Assembly (NCBI GenBank): GCA_963921795.1 | Contig: OY997658.1 | Location: forward strand, 50,999,962 to 51,063,961 | DNA: 64,000 nucleotides | Origin: Nannobrachium achirus | Taxonomy: Eukaryota; Chordata; Actinopteri; Myctophiformes; Myctophidae | Direction: 5' to 3' | In this document: piece after piece, positions 48,161 to 59,444 of the stretch | Numbering within the stretch: position 1 is the stretch's first letter | How the letters are laid out: each line of letters begins with the position of its first letter | Program-made: the position numbers and the translations under genes | Notes under the pieces: model-generated | What the model was told of the DNA's origin: nothing | Seen by the model: only the letters and a program-made list of their open reading frames with translations | The model's database searches: none

Positions 48161-48600
48161 CGGGTCTTCAACAGGGGGTCCTCAGAGTTACTACAGGAGG
48201 GCTGCCAAATCTTTGTGTGATAGTATAATTCATTTAGATTAACAACTTCACATCCTTAGGAGAACTTTGGCCTAAACTACGAGGCGTTGAGAGCTTGTAG
48301 ATCTGCTATTTTCGGCAAATAGGTTGGGTGTGGAGGTTAAAGAAAGAGCAGACCAAGTACCGTGTGATAGGTCAAGTTTACTAAGTATCGACGATTTAAG
48401 TGATTGAATGTCTGAAAAAAAAAACACATTAACACAACTCCAACATCGACTGATGGCAGTGCTGTCAAACAAGTCTATGAATCTACCTATGAAATCGATG
48501 AAAATCTGCATAACAGTTTTATACAACATGCAGAGGGGGTCCCTGCTTCATCTGTCTCTCAGCTAAGGGGTCCTTGGCCTGAAATCGTTGAAGGCCCCTG
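48161..48600. mobile_element. hAT MITE (CAGGGGTCTTCAA family), second copy
   Basis: Begins CGGGTCTTCAACAGGGGG and ends CGTTGAAGGCCCCTG just before ACCTAAAC, which also precedes the left end as ACCTAAA. It lies just upstream of the last RSU1 exon. It keeps only the right arm of the palindrome (48281-48313). Confidence 0.8.
48281..48313. repeat. Half palindrome (right arm)
   Basis: GAGGCGTTGAGAGCTTGTAG then ATCTGCTATTTTC inside the hAT MITE 48161-48600. Confidence 0.85.
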
Positions 48601-48691
48601 ACCTAAACAGTGTATCTAAGTGACAATAAAGTGAATCTGAATGTGATGTTAACTCATCTCTTCTCCCCTCTCCCCTCTCCTCCCCCTCCAG

Positions 48692-48794
48692 TCTGTACGG
48701 CAGACACATGCAGGCCAACCCGGAGCCTCCCAAGAAGAACAACGACAAGAGCAAAAAGATCAGCCGCAAGCCGCTGGCCGCCAAGAACAAATGA
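48692..48794 (+). CDS. rsu1: RSU1 last coding exon with stop codon
   Basis: The first base completes the split Tyr codon (TA|T). It then encodes LYGRHMQANPEPPKKNNDKS and KKISRKPLAAKNK, followed by TGA at 48792-48794. This lysine-rich tail matches the C-terminus of vertebrate RSU1. The acceptor follows a good pyrimidine tract (CTCCTCCCCCTCCAG). With the two upstream exons it forms a continuous reading frame, so the gene looks intact although the preceding intron is 42 kb and full of transposons. Confidence 0.97.
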
Positions 48795-49277
48795 ACAGAG
48801 AGAGCTCCCCTCCACAGCCTTTACCTCTCCACACTGCATGTGCCTTTTTATTAACTCCTTATGTTTTCTTTATTTATTTATCATCCTTTTTATATACCGC
48901 TGTAAAAAAAATACAAAGATGTCAAACTCTCTTGGAAAGGCGTTGCGAAGTGCGTCATATCACGAGATCTCACGGTGTTGCGATGTGGACCGTATCCCCC
49001 CTTGTGTCAACTCGGCTTTGACACTCTCCGTGTTAGGTCTGGTTGGGCGACAGTAAAAATTTGATTTGTTTGTCGCGGGGCTGCTGTCCAATGTCCTGCC
49101 TTTTCGTGGTATTCGTACACTCACACACCCTACGACACCCTTGTTCGACAGCCGTCCTTACGTCACCAAAGAAAGACTGGACCATAACGTAATCGATCAT
49201 CATATCCAGCCCAAATCTTAACCCATTTAGAACGCGTACACATTATTGTGTATCATTATTTTATGCTTTAACTATTG

Positions 49278-49350
49278 AAAAATAGCAGATATACAAGCTC
49301 ACAGCGCGGCACCGAGTGCCGCGCTGCGAGCTTGTAGATCTGCTATTTTT
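49278..49350. repeat. Palindrome copy 6 (73 bp)
   Basis: Outer arms AAAAATAGCAGAT / ATCTGCTATTTTT; inner stem GCGCGGCA/TGCCGCGC with centre CCGAG. Two arm mismatches. 484 bp after the RSU1 stop. Confidence 0.95.
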
Positions 49351-49516
49351 GAAAAATCGTGAAAATTAGAATTTTGACCCGATTCAATAAGTGTCTTTTG
49401 AATCCTAAGATTTTTTGAAAAACCTATGTTTCTATGTCAGCAATCTGGCCAGCCATCGTCAAAGAAAGGTCCTTTTCACTTAAATAGAGCTCAGTTCAGT
49501 TGAGAGACTAATATGT

Positions 49517-49835
49517 CAGTGGTTCTCATACTTATCATGTGAAGGACCCCCAAAATTATATTTATTTGGCCACTGACCCCCATCTCAAAATATTTAGTTC
49601 CAGGGACCACCCAGAAGCAAAATTTGAGTTATAAACGTTCGCTTTGAAAATACATATATTCAAAGATTTGCACACATTTTCACAACTTTTTCAAAAATAG
49701 CAGATCTACAAGCTCGCAGCGCGGCACTCGGTGCCGCGCTGTGAGCTTGTAGATCTGCTATTTTTCACTGGTTAAAGCATTCAATAATTCTAGGCCTGAA
49801 TGATTAAAAGGCCTGAAATTCTACCACCGCTGAAG
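49517..49835. mobile_element. hAT MITE fragment (CAGTGGTTCTCAT) holding a palindrome
   Basis: Left end CAGTGGTTCTCATAC then GACCCCCAAAATTATAT, like 40355. The right edge is uncertain (a possible CCACCGCTG end near 49831). Contains the 73-bp palindrome 49693-49765. Confidence 0.55.
49693..49765. repeat. Palindrome copy 7 (73 bp)
   Basis: Same length and inner stem as 49278-49350 but with the centre inverted (CTCGG rather than CCGAG). Single arm mismatch (CTCGCAGC / GCTGTGAG). Confidence 0.95.
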
Positions 49836-50494
49836 CGACTGTATAAAGTAAACACAAGAAGAGTGACTGCTTTTTATTATTGTTCTTTGCTGTCGCCTGC
49901 TGTATTTGTCCATGGCCAGAGGGACAGCCAGACAATCATGTTAGAATAACATGTTCGTTGAAACCAAAAAACCTGATGTCTTTGTAATATGTGTATACGT
50001 TGTCATTTTACTCACAGTTCTTACTAAGCATTGTTACTTTGGATGGATATGCAGATGGAATGAACAACTCCCTAGTCCCAATTACGTCTCAGCTTTTTCA
50101 TATATATATTTGTTCTTGCCTTTTTGTCATTTGGCCCGGGGTCAGTCAGCCATTGTGTATGGTAGCTAGCGGCGTTTTGATCTGCCGCAAAGCACCTTTT
50201 TGTGGAGAAACAGGCCACTGGGGAGCACACGTTAGACCATTAGCCTAACCTCAGGATTTGACTTCAGAGAGCTCTAACAAGCAGAGCGGGGGCCGGGGGA
50301 GAGACAGAGACAGAGGTGGGAGCCAAGGTGGTGTGAGGAAAAAAGAAATCCACAAAACTTGTTCTCTTACATGCGATTGTCTTGTGTGTGTGTGAGATAA
50401 CATTGCCACAAGTGGGATTTGTCTGGGTTTTAGGAGTCTTAGCTCTTGTCGGATGTTAGCCTCTCCCGGGAGGAGTTGTAAAAGTTACACACGT

Positions 50495-50508
50495 GCTCAT
50501 ACACGCGC

Positions 50509-50557
<49 letters not shown>

Positions 50558-50567
50558 CACACACACA
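50495..50567 (+). repeat. (GCAC)n and (CA)n tract
   Basis: (GCAC)10 followed by (CA)12. Confidence 0.95.
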
Positions 50568-51315
50568 TAACTCCATTGCGGAGTTATGTGTAGGAAATAG
50601 GAATCTGGCCCCATGTCTCTGGTGCTCAATTGTTGTTTTTTTTCTGCGGCCCCCAAAAATATGCCCCAAGGCCCTTTAGCCAGTGGAAAGAAGTGGCTCT
50701 GAACAATAGGGGTGACGGTGTTATCTACGAAAACCTGGCGTGCGGGACACTCAGTGTTCGGACAATGTAGCAGAAATACCACCATTATGCTTAAAATACA
50801 TTACCCACGTGTACCCCCCCAACTAACCAGTCTTCAAACTGAACTCAATTACGGCTCCTCGTTCTGTAAGTTCTACTCAGTGATTCCTGAAGACCGGGCC
50901 GTGTGTGTGATTTCAATTGTTCTATTTTTGATCCCGGTAGCTTTGACTGCCTTTCGTTTTTAGTTTTTTATATATATAAATCTGGGACAAGAAGCCAAGC
51001 TAGCTGTAGCCTGGATTCTCACTCACAAAGGATTATTAGTTTGTTTTTTAAAACATGTTAGGAGAAGCCCCCCTCCCCCGCCAAGCAGCTGTCCTTCACA
51101 TTTCAGCCTGTCGCATAAATACACAAATGTAATTCTTTTTTTTAATGATAATTTATCATGCTTTTACCATGTGCCACGATATACTGTATGTTTAACGAGC
51201 TCCGTTTTATCAGCCATTTTGAATAAAGCATTCGATTTTGTATCTGCCTTTGTTTTTTGCATTGTTTTATCTAAATGTAACATTGGCATAATGCCAATGC
51301 TTTGCTGTGTGCCGC

Positions 51316-51343
51316 AAATAGCAGATCTACGAGCTCACAACAC
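51316..51343. repeat. Half palindrome (left arm)
   Basis: AAATAGCAGATCTACGAGCT then CACAACA, in unassigned sequence. Confidence 0.8.
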
Positions 51344-51850
51344 AAGCAGACCCACTGGTCTAACATGTTATTTGTGCTTGTGCCGGCATATTTTCATGTC
51401 TGCAGTGGTGGAAATGCACTACAATGTTTTACTCAAGTAAAAGTATCAATACTGCAGTATAGAAATACTGTCACAAGTAAAAGACCGGAATTCAAAATGT
51501 ATTTGAGTAAAAGTACGAAGGTATTGGCATCAAACTATACTTAACAGGATGTTAATCCACAGAGCCTAGTCCTTCCATACGCCAGATTTCCTCTCCCAGT
51601 CTCGGCAGAGTAGTTCCGGAGTGGTGGAGTGAATGGTCCCATCTTTCCCTAATGGGACTGTCGTGGGTAGCATGGGACGTAAGTCGGGACTTGATCAACC
51701 CTGGCTGGGTCACCCAAGTGAGGGGTATGATGTTGCAAGACACGAAACTCCGATGAGCTTGAGCTACATCACTGAGGCTACGTCCCAGGTGCATCCATGT
51801 GATTTTTCTTTTTGGTTATAAAGTATCAAAAGTAAAAGTACAAAATGTTT

Positions 51851-51917
51851 GAAAATAGTGGATCTACAAGCTCACACACAATGCGGCGTGATGCGACGCG
51901 TTGAGCTTGTAGATTGG
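51851..51917. repeat. Palindrome copy 8, right arm split by foldback MITE
   Basis: GAAAATAGTGGATCTACAAG ... GATGCGACGCG ... TTGAGCTTGTAGATTGG; the arm resumes after the MITE at 52639 (GTAGATTGGCCATTTTC). Confidence 0.85.
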
Positions 51918-52638
51918 TAGCCCCTCTCGGGACCCCAAAATCACCTCTTTTTGTATTTTGACGTCTGTGTTTGGGGTCCCTTGCTCGTTGATTAGGTCTC
52001 TCTAATACGCAACGCTACCACTGTCTGGTCTCGGACGAATACAGCGTCGCTCAGATGTTGTTGAGATTCTTTAAAGATACCCAGAACTGCACTAGGAGAC
52101 CACGGAAACGTGTGCGAAGCGGCGCTAATCGGCGATGCCGTTAAGTATCATTAATTTATCTGTGAAAATTTAGCAGCTTTTTCCAAACTGTATCTCGCTT
52201 CCTTGTTACGTCACATGTCCCGCCTCCCCCCGGCGTGGTTGGCTAGCTGGTAGTAGCAGCGTGTCTCAGTGTGTCTCTGATAGATCCAAGTAGTAACGCA
52301 TAGTCAAGTTAAGCCAACCACGCTGGGGGGAGGCTGGACATGTGACGTAACGAGGAAGCGAGATACAGTTTGGAAAAAGCTGCTACATTTTCACAGATAA
52401 ATTAATGATACTTAACGGCATCGCCGATTAGCGCCGCTTCGCACACGTTTCCGCGGTCTCCTAGTGCAGTTCTGGGTATCTTTAAAGAATCTCAACAACA
52501 TCTGAGCGACGCTGTATTCGTCCGAGACCAGACAGTGGTAGCGTTGCGTATCAGAGAGACCTAATCAACGAGCAAGGGACCCCAAACACCGACGTCAAAA
52601 TACAAAAAGAGGTGATTTTGGGGTCCTGAGAGGGGCTA
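51918..52638. mobile_element. Mutator-like foldback MITE (721 bp)
   Basis: Starts TAGCCCCTCTCGGGACCCCA and ends TGGGGTCCTGAGAGGGGCTA. The two halves are near-perfect inverted copies for roughly 330 bp each, leaving only a short unique centre near 52250-52310. The flanks are a perfect 9-bp duplication GTAGATTGG (51909-51917, 52639-52647), the length made by Mutator-type transposases. No coding capacity. Confidence 0.88.
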
Positions 52639-52873
52639 GTAGATTGGCCATTTTCAAATAGCCTAGGTATAAAATGGGGCTAAAGCGGATTAATGTATGT
52701 TTTATAATATAATCATTTAGATCTGCAAGTAACTAAAGTTGTCAAATACATGTAATGGAGTAAAAATACAATATTTGGATCCGAGATGTAGTGGAGTAGA
52801 CAAAAGTATTGGAAATACTTAAGTACAGTTCTCAAGTAAATCTACATAGTTACTTTACACCACTTCATATCTG

Positions 52874-53430
52874 GCACTTCCTACAGGTCGGGGGGACCAG
52901 AGCGATTGTGTAATTGCCTCTCTGGTAGAGTATAGATCCTATAAGATGGATGGATGGACGCCTGATTGGCTAGAGCCAGTCCAGAGCCTCACAGGATGTG
53001 TAGCCCATATATGGCAGCGACTATTGCTTGTAGACTGATATTAAAATTATTTCAGAATTGTGGTCCGTATCGTGCTGGCTGCGTGCACAATAACTATGAC
53101 TGTTCGGCTATGTAATACGTATGTGTAACTGAGGACACACACACACACAGGCGAGTGTTACGGCCCGGCCTAGGGGAGCCTAGGCCGAAACACAAAATGG
53201 ACTCCCTCCTTCCCAGTCCCACTTTTTACAGACGGATAAAAGGGCAGGGGCTCAAGCCCCCTTTGATGTCTATGTGTGCACATGCCTCCTGATGTGCGTG
53301 TGTCCGAGTGCATGGGTTTATGTCAGCTGCCTCAGAACTGGCTGTCCAGCCCTTTCACACACTTACAGCCACAGCAGGCACAGCTGTCTGCCTATCAGAA
53401 CAGAGGCAGTCACACTGCAGGACACCTGTC

Positions 53431-53432
<2 letters not shown>
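52874..53432. other. Nothing recognised downstream of RSU1
   Basis: Intergenic. CGGCCCGGCCTAGGGGAGCC-TAGGCC at 53161 is a local inverted repeat. No coding signal. Confidence 0.45.

Positions 53433-53505
<73 letters not shown>
53433..53505 (+). repeat. (CGCA)n and (CA)n tract
   Basis: Short (GCAC) repeat then about 29 CA units. Confidence 0.95.
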
Positions 53506-53507
<2 letters not shown>

Positions 53508-53662
53508 ATCCTCTCACACCCTGTTCTCACACCTCTCCCTCTCTCTGTCCTTCTCACATCAGCCCATCATTGCCTCCCAACGTCTGAATTCTTACGCAAA
53601 ACACCAATTCTAACACCATGCCACTTCTCGCCTACTTCCAGACCAGCTATATGGTAGGCTAA

Positions 53663-54125
53663 TAGGTACTTTTCCCTTCTTTTTCTGTGATGAAAGCAAC
53701 GGAATGGCATGAAGCCAAAAAGCCATTCCATCACAGAAAAATAAGGGAAAAGTATTACCCAAACGCTGGTTTGGAAGTGGGTGCCGACAGTGCCATGTCA
53801 TTAAGGCAAAAAGATTCTAGTTCCAGAGAGACGTATGCATTACTGTATGTCTCTATTCTAATCATTAAGTGGTGATGTCTTGTTGATTGATGATTGTGGG
53901 TGCTATATAATGACGTCTGTCTCTGTCATTGCTAGCGGACCCTAATGAAGGCCAAACGAGGCCGAAACGCGTTTGGCGTTTCTTTTATGCTGCCATGAGC
54001 TGAATAAACTTGTTTTCTACTTTGAACTGAACGGAGCTGCCTTGGATTTTTCTTAGTTCCCCACTTTATCAGTGCACTGGTTTTTGTTACAATGGAATGG
54101 AACTAGAATCTTTTTGCCTTAATAT
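53663..54125. repeat. Nested inverted repeats with a GAAACGCGTTTGG motif
   Basis: Inner pair: GGTACTTTTCCCTTCTTTTT (53666) against AAAAATAAGGGAAAAGTATT (53735), plus ATGGAATGG-type loops. Outer pair: ATTAAGGCAAAAAGATTCTA (53800) against TAGAATCTTTTTGCCTTAAT (54104). Between them lies GGCCGAAACGCGTTTGGCG, a motif seen in several vertebrate repeats, then AATAAA. I cannot assign a family. Confidence 0.55.
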
Positions 54126-55376
54126 CTATATACCCTCTCCAAAGAGCACCTGTTTTCAGCCTATTGTACTACTCACGGACCCACGCAGCGCGTCTTCTAC
54201 TTTTATTCTGTCCTGTTGGTTTGTCTTGCCCCATTATAACTGTTAGGTATTTTGTTGTGGTTTATATCATCTTTTTATCAATTCATATTGATCACCCCCT
54301 GACCCAGTGACTGTGTCATAGAATGTCATGTACAGTACACACAAGGTCTGGTAGAAAGGCCTTATCTACTGCCATGGAGCCTGTTCCTAAAACAATGAGA
54401 ATTGTTTTGGTTCAGCTCAGACGGCAAGGACACCTCTTCCCCCAGGAATCTAATGTATATGGACTCTTTGTCTTGTCAATTGTGGACAAGAAACATATCC
54501 TATAAACTGTTGAAACGTCATCCACTGACTGACCAAATGACCATACTTATACTCATGTCAAAACATCATTTGTCAGAGAGAGCACGAACCATTGACTATT
54601 CTGTTGTACCTTTGTCTTGAATACTCTCTCTCCATAGTAAAACATTCCATTCTCACTCTGAATCACTCTCCTGTCTTATTTCTGTGTGATGGATTATTGT
54701 ATCTCATATGGGAATAAGAAGGTGGTGTTGTTTACGAATAATATATTTATCAATAACCAACCCTATCCCTAACCCTAACCTCGTGTCCGACTAGTGGGAC
54801 ATCACAGATGGGCACAAAATACCAAAAAATATCAAAATACTTGGTCAGTAGATCTAATACTGACCAGGATACTGTCACCGAGATACTATCCTGGTGACAG
54901 TATCCTGGTAAGTATTTCACATAGTATTTTTAGTTTATATTTTGTATTGTATATTTTGTGCCCATCTCTAGGAATTAGTCTCGGCACCAGGTGTTTCGTG
55001 GCCAACCTCTCTTTCTTCTCCCTTGGGGGTTTTACTTTACCAGCAGATCTCTTTATCTGCTGGCTTTTGGTGGGTGCGTTGCCACAGTTCTTTGTTGCTG
55101 ATGGTGTTAGGCCAGCAGATCTGGAGGATTCGTTGCAGACAGGTATTGATGAATGACTGGATTTTTTTTTTTACTGTCCTCCATGTCTCAGCACCATAGA
55201 GTAGGACTGACGTCACATTGCTGTTAACGATTTACTTAAGTAAAAGATTTGAGTACTTTTCCCACCACCGGTCAGTACACACGCAACAGCCTTCTTGACC
55301 AGTTGGAGTCTCGAGACTTGTTGGGGCAGCCTGATGATGATGATAACGATAATGATAATAATAATTTCCTGACGTT
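54126..55376. other. Intergenic, small inverted repeats only
   Basis: CACCAGGATACTGTC-type repeats at 54865-54910 (ATACTGTCACC / GGTGACAGTAT) form a hairpin. (ATG/ATA)n at 55335-55365. No gene recognised. Confidence 0.5.
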
Positions 55377-55834
55377 TACCCGTAATTGCCGGACTATAAG
55401 CCGCGGCTTTTTTCCTATGTTTTGAACCCTGCGGCTTATACAACGGTGCGGCTTATATAGAGATTTTTACAGCTAACGGCCAGTTAGTTAGTTTTAAAAT
55501 GGTTTTTAACTCAGTTACTGCCAATTAAATATGCCCTCGAGTGGCATTATTGCCAGAAAATCTCCATAGACTTCCATGTAATTTATAGTGCACAGATCAT
55601 GCACGCCCATGCACAGATACATAGTAAGAATGTTGATCTAAAAGTCGTTTGGCACTGTATGAGTTAACAAGGATTTATATATAGATTTTTACAGCTAACG
55701 GCCACCAGGGGCGCTCTAGCAGGATGCGGCTTATAGTCAGGTGCGGCTTATATATGTAAACATTTGTTTTTTGTTCTAAATTTAGCTGGTGCGGCTTATA
55801 TTCAGGTGCGGCTTATAGTCCAGCAATTACGGTA
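55377..55834. mobile_element. MITE with TATAAGCCGC subterminal repeats
   Basis: Inverted ends TACCCGTAATTGCCGGACTA and TAGTCCAGCAATTACGGTA. Multiple TGCGGCTTATA motifs occur inside both ends. A shorter relative is at 60249-60562. Confidence 0.8.
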
Positions 55835-57284
55835 CTTTTAAAGTCCACATTCATATACTGTAACTGTCTCTCCAGTCCTCAGATGTACCCCTATTGTTAC
55901 AGTATATCTTCTAATTATCATTTCTAACAGCTTCGGTTTGCATCAAATAGTTTAAAAGCAGTTAGAAAGCAGGAGGATTCATCAGAGAGAGACCTGTGAA
56001 TGCAGAAGGTGTACGTTTGTTTTCCTGACCATTTGTTATTTCCGTAGCCACAGTTTAAGCCCTCTATCCATCTCCCGGGCTGCACTGGAATCTGAAATAA
56101 CGGCAATCTGACCCATCCTCTATAGCGCTTCAATTGTATTGTCACCGTCTATTAGAAAGGCACGGTTTGGGATGAAAAATGAACCCCAGCTCATGGAGAT
56201 ACATCATTATGCAAAGGCAATACCAGTCAACCATGAGAAACAATGGATGAATCTGTGACCTTTTCCAAACTATCACTGTTAACTCCAATGTCCCGCCCCT
56301 AAAACCACTCCCGCCAATTGAACGAATTCCCGTTTTGTTTGTTTGTTTTTACGTCAATACGCAATCAATGGCCTCGACGCCCTTGTCTTGATAGGGAGGA
56401 CAAATGGGTATGGTTGCTTCGTTTATAGACTGGCTTATGAATCAATTCATGGTCTACCAAAATGTTTCATTATCACTATTTCTGTTTATTTCAATTAGGC
56501 CTATAGCACATTTTTGAATAATATTATGTTAAATGTGAGTGATTGATAAATTGATCAGTTGATTAATTAATTGAGTGAGTGATTAATTAATTGAGTGAGT
56601 GAGTGAGTGAGTGAGTGAGTGAGTGAGTGAGTGAGTGAGTGAGTGAGTGAGTTAGTTAAAGCTCTACGGTATATTCTGATAGTAGGCTAATCATGCTGGT
56701 GCTTCCTATGGCGCTTCTCTGTCATCTTTGGTGCTTCCTATGGTGCTTCCCTGTCATCTCTTGAGTATGTGTTCATTAACATCGCTCCAGCTCTTTTGTA
56801 AACAGAGAAAAGGCATCTGCTTTCAACACACCATAAGCCGCCAATGGGTGGTTTAATCTTTCTTCATTGGTCGTTACACCCCCCTTATTTCAGTGTGTTC
56901 ATGGTCAATTTGGACTTGTCTGCTTTTACTGCTTTTACAATACAACACAAAAACCACATATCCTCAAGGTATTCAACTAGTGGTTAGTTAACATGAGTAG
57001 CTCCAGTGAGTATTCAAAGAACAGACACTGAAAATATATTTGTACTGTAAATGAATATTCATAAAAACTGGTGTGGGTGTGGGTCCTGGGCATGACGTTA
57101 AACTGCTGCTCATCAATGTAGTATGTGCAGTGGCTGCATTTGCAACTTCTTAGGACTATGCAACTTGCATACAAGAAGGCACTATTCACCGGTGGAATCT
57201 ATCAACAGTCGACTACCTGACGGCCCCTTCCGTGAACAGCTACCGGGAAGAGAGGCAATAGAGCAGGTATGTCCGTTGGAACCA
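55835..57284. other. Intergenic, no gene recognised
   Basis: Only the (GAGT)n repeat and a duplicated CTTCCTATGG-GCTTC motif at 56700-56750 stand out. CGTCAATACGCAATCAATGG-CCTCGACGCCCTTGTCTTGA-TAGGGAGGACAAATGGG at 56351-56409 recurs in part at 59665-59730, so an unassigned repeat is shared. Confidence 0.5.
56572..56652 (+). repeat. (GAGT)n tetranucleotide repeat
   Basis: About 17 units, preceded by two copies of GATTAATTAATTGAGTGAGT. Confidence 0.95.
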
Positions 57285-57360
57285 GTGTACCAGTGATTTG
57301 TACTGTCATGAAACTGTACTTTTTTCTATTGCAAACTTCTGATAAATTCTTCAATCAATA
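57285..57360 (+). repeat. LINE 3' tail fragment
   Basis: GTGATTTGTACTGTCATGAA through CTTCAATCAATA aligns with the LINE tail at 29945-30020. Confidence 0.65.
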
Positions 57361-59040
57361 GCAATGGGTGGACTTCCAGGCCCATGAGAACAACTGCAGA
57401 GAGCACTTTAACACCAAGCAGCAGCAAGAACTGTGTTTACTCTGGTGATCCAGCCTAGGACATTATACCCACAGACTGGTCATTGGAGAGTTTCGACTAC
57501 TTGGGATGCCCAAAGACGAGGTAGAAAGGCTGGAAAAGTATTGTGCCGTCTCTGCTGCCATACTGAATATGGCGCAGCCGGCGCTACTTGTGCCCATGGA
57601 GTGCTGAGTGACATAATGCGTGATGGACATGAGTCTGTGAATGTAATCTTTACTGCACCTGGCTAAAATATTTGTGTCCTGTACGCTTTACCTGTGTGTG
57701 GACAAAAATAAATTGTTAAACTGTGTGTGCGCGCGTGTGCATTATACTGTATAGACAGATTCTTTTTTAATATTATGATCTCTCCTTCGCCATCATGAAC
57801 AATCCAGCTTTCTTAGCTCATAGAAACTTGCCTTGACGTCAAGCTCTGTCATTTCAGAACACGTTCCACTATTACTATTAGTTCCACTATTTCTATTTCT
57901 ACACTATTTCTGTTACCTTGGCGTATAATGCCTGGGCAAGCACACAGATTGTCTTTCATTTTTGAATGTCAAAACAGCAAAAATGTGTATGCAAATTCAA
58001 ACATTGCTTTTATTACCTTTATACATTTTTAGTTGCCTTATAGGTTCAAGATTAAATATGATATTGGCAAGTTTGTGTGCTTTTTGGAAATAAACAGTGC
58101 TAATAGGGGGGAAATAAGAGAATGCTACAGTTGTTCCCTATTGAGCTTGGCACATTTCCTGGGGCAAGCTGCCCAGATCACGCATGTCTTCTTATTTTCT
58201 CACTCTCAAAAAGGGCCTGCAATGTAGTGCATTTGAAACTACATTGCAGTGCACATCATGGGGTGATCACTGCTTGCCTCCTTTCGTTGCTGAGTGAGGT
58301 CAGCAGACAAAGTGACGTGAGTGAGATGAACAAACCTGGGCAAAATGTTCCAATCTAAACAGGAAACAACGGTATATACTCTTGTGGATATGGCTATCAC
58401 ATATTAATTTACTTGTGGTCTGGTGCACCTGCAGGCTTTGTCAGTCGCTTCGAAAAGTCAACGTTCGAGAGTCGAAATCCGACAGAAGATCTCATATGCT
58501 GCCGTGAATCACAGTCATCATGACTTTTTTTTTTTTTTGACAGGTGTAGTTCAAAGTTGCCAGTCGATATTTATATTTATATATTTGTTTGTTTTCTTTT
58601 TTTTTACATACTTTTATCTTTAAGCAGATGTGACTGGTATCGTTTTCCCCACTTCTTCTCCATTCATCTCACGCTCTTCCAAGGGCACAAGGAGTCCCCA
58701 GCTAACCAGAGCCCATTGATTTTACAGCGGGTGATTTATAGGTGCAGTGCATGTTAGGGCAGCCCTGATTGTCTACTGGGGCCTGCACTGTGCCACCTTA
58801 ATGAAGGCGGTGACACAGGGGCAGCAGCGGGCACTGCGGAGACCAAAAGGCCTTGTGCCACCCTGGGATGATACTGTATGCCAGCTCACTGGGCATGGTC
58901 TGTCTGCCTGTCTGCCTTCCTGTCTGTCTTGGTCTCTCTGACTGTGTCGCAAATCTATAGCCTAAAAGTGCAGTTACGCAAGCTTGCATGCACGCGCGCC
59001 ATGTGCATGCGTATCTGTCTGTCTGCATGCTCTCTGACAA
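57361..59040. other. Intergenic, no gene recognised
   Basis: A 70-codon open stretch (57433-57666) has no recognisable motif. Poly-T runs at 58523-58540 and 58598-58608. Nothing else supported. Confidence 0.45.
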
Positions 59041-59257
59041 TATATCACTGTCTGTGTGTGTGTGTGTGTGTGTGCGTGCGTGCGTGCGTGTGTGTGTGCA
59101 TGTCCGCGTGTGTGAAATTGAATGGAAAAAGCAATTGTGGGGCGTCGCACCTCGCACCTGCTGTTAGCATTGGTGAAGTTATAGAACCCCATATAAGCCT
59201 ATATAGGCCTATTAGCCTATTACATATATAGGCCTACACCTTTACTAAATCCTTGGG

Positions 59258-59259
<2 letters not shown>

Positions 59260-59330
<71 letters not shown>

Positions 59331-59395
59331 CGTGCGTGTGTGCGTGTGTGTGTGTGTGTGTGTGCGTGTGCGTGTGTGTGTGCGAGCATGTGTCT

Positions 59396-59442
<47 letters not shown>
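59260..59442 (+). repeat. (GT)n compound microsatellite
   Basis: Long GT tract with GTGC, GTCT and CGAGCATG interruptions. Confidence 0.97.

Positions 59443-59444
<2 letters not shown>

Larger units (their letters stand above)
48795..51227 (+). other. rsu1: Possible RSU1 3' UTR, ending at an AATAAA signal
   Basis: No AATAAA was seen in the first few hundred bases after the RSU1 stop. A clear AATAAA occurs at 51222-51227 and is followed by T/GT-rich sequence, so it is a candidate polyadenylation site giving a 2.4-kb 3' UTR. If so, the UTR would contain two near-perfect 73-bp palindromes (49278-49350, 49693-49765). The UTR may instead end earlier at a variant signal; transcript data would decide. 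Confidence 0.35.
51403..52865 (+). mobile_element. AGTAAAAGTA-family hAT MITE with two internal insertions
   Basis: Left end CAGTGGTGGAAATGCAC, right end ACTTTACACCACTT; flanks CATGTCTG / CATATCTG match 7 of 8. Internal extras are an unrecognised ~275-bp segment (about 51546-51822) and the Mutator-like foldback 51918-52638, which sits in the right arm of the family's palindrome. Confidence 0.85.

Noticed and set aside
57433-57666. 77-codon open frame as a host exon
   Set aside because: No recognisable domain and no convincing splice context.
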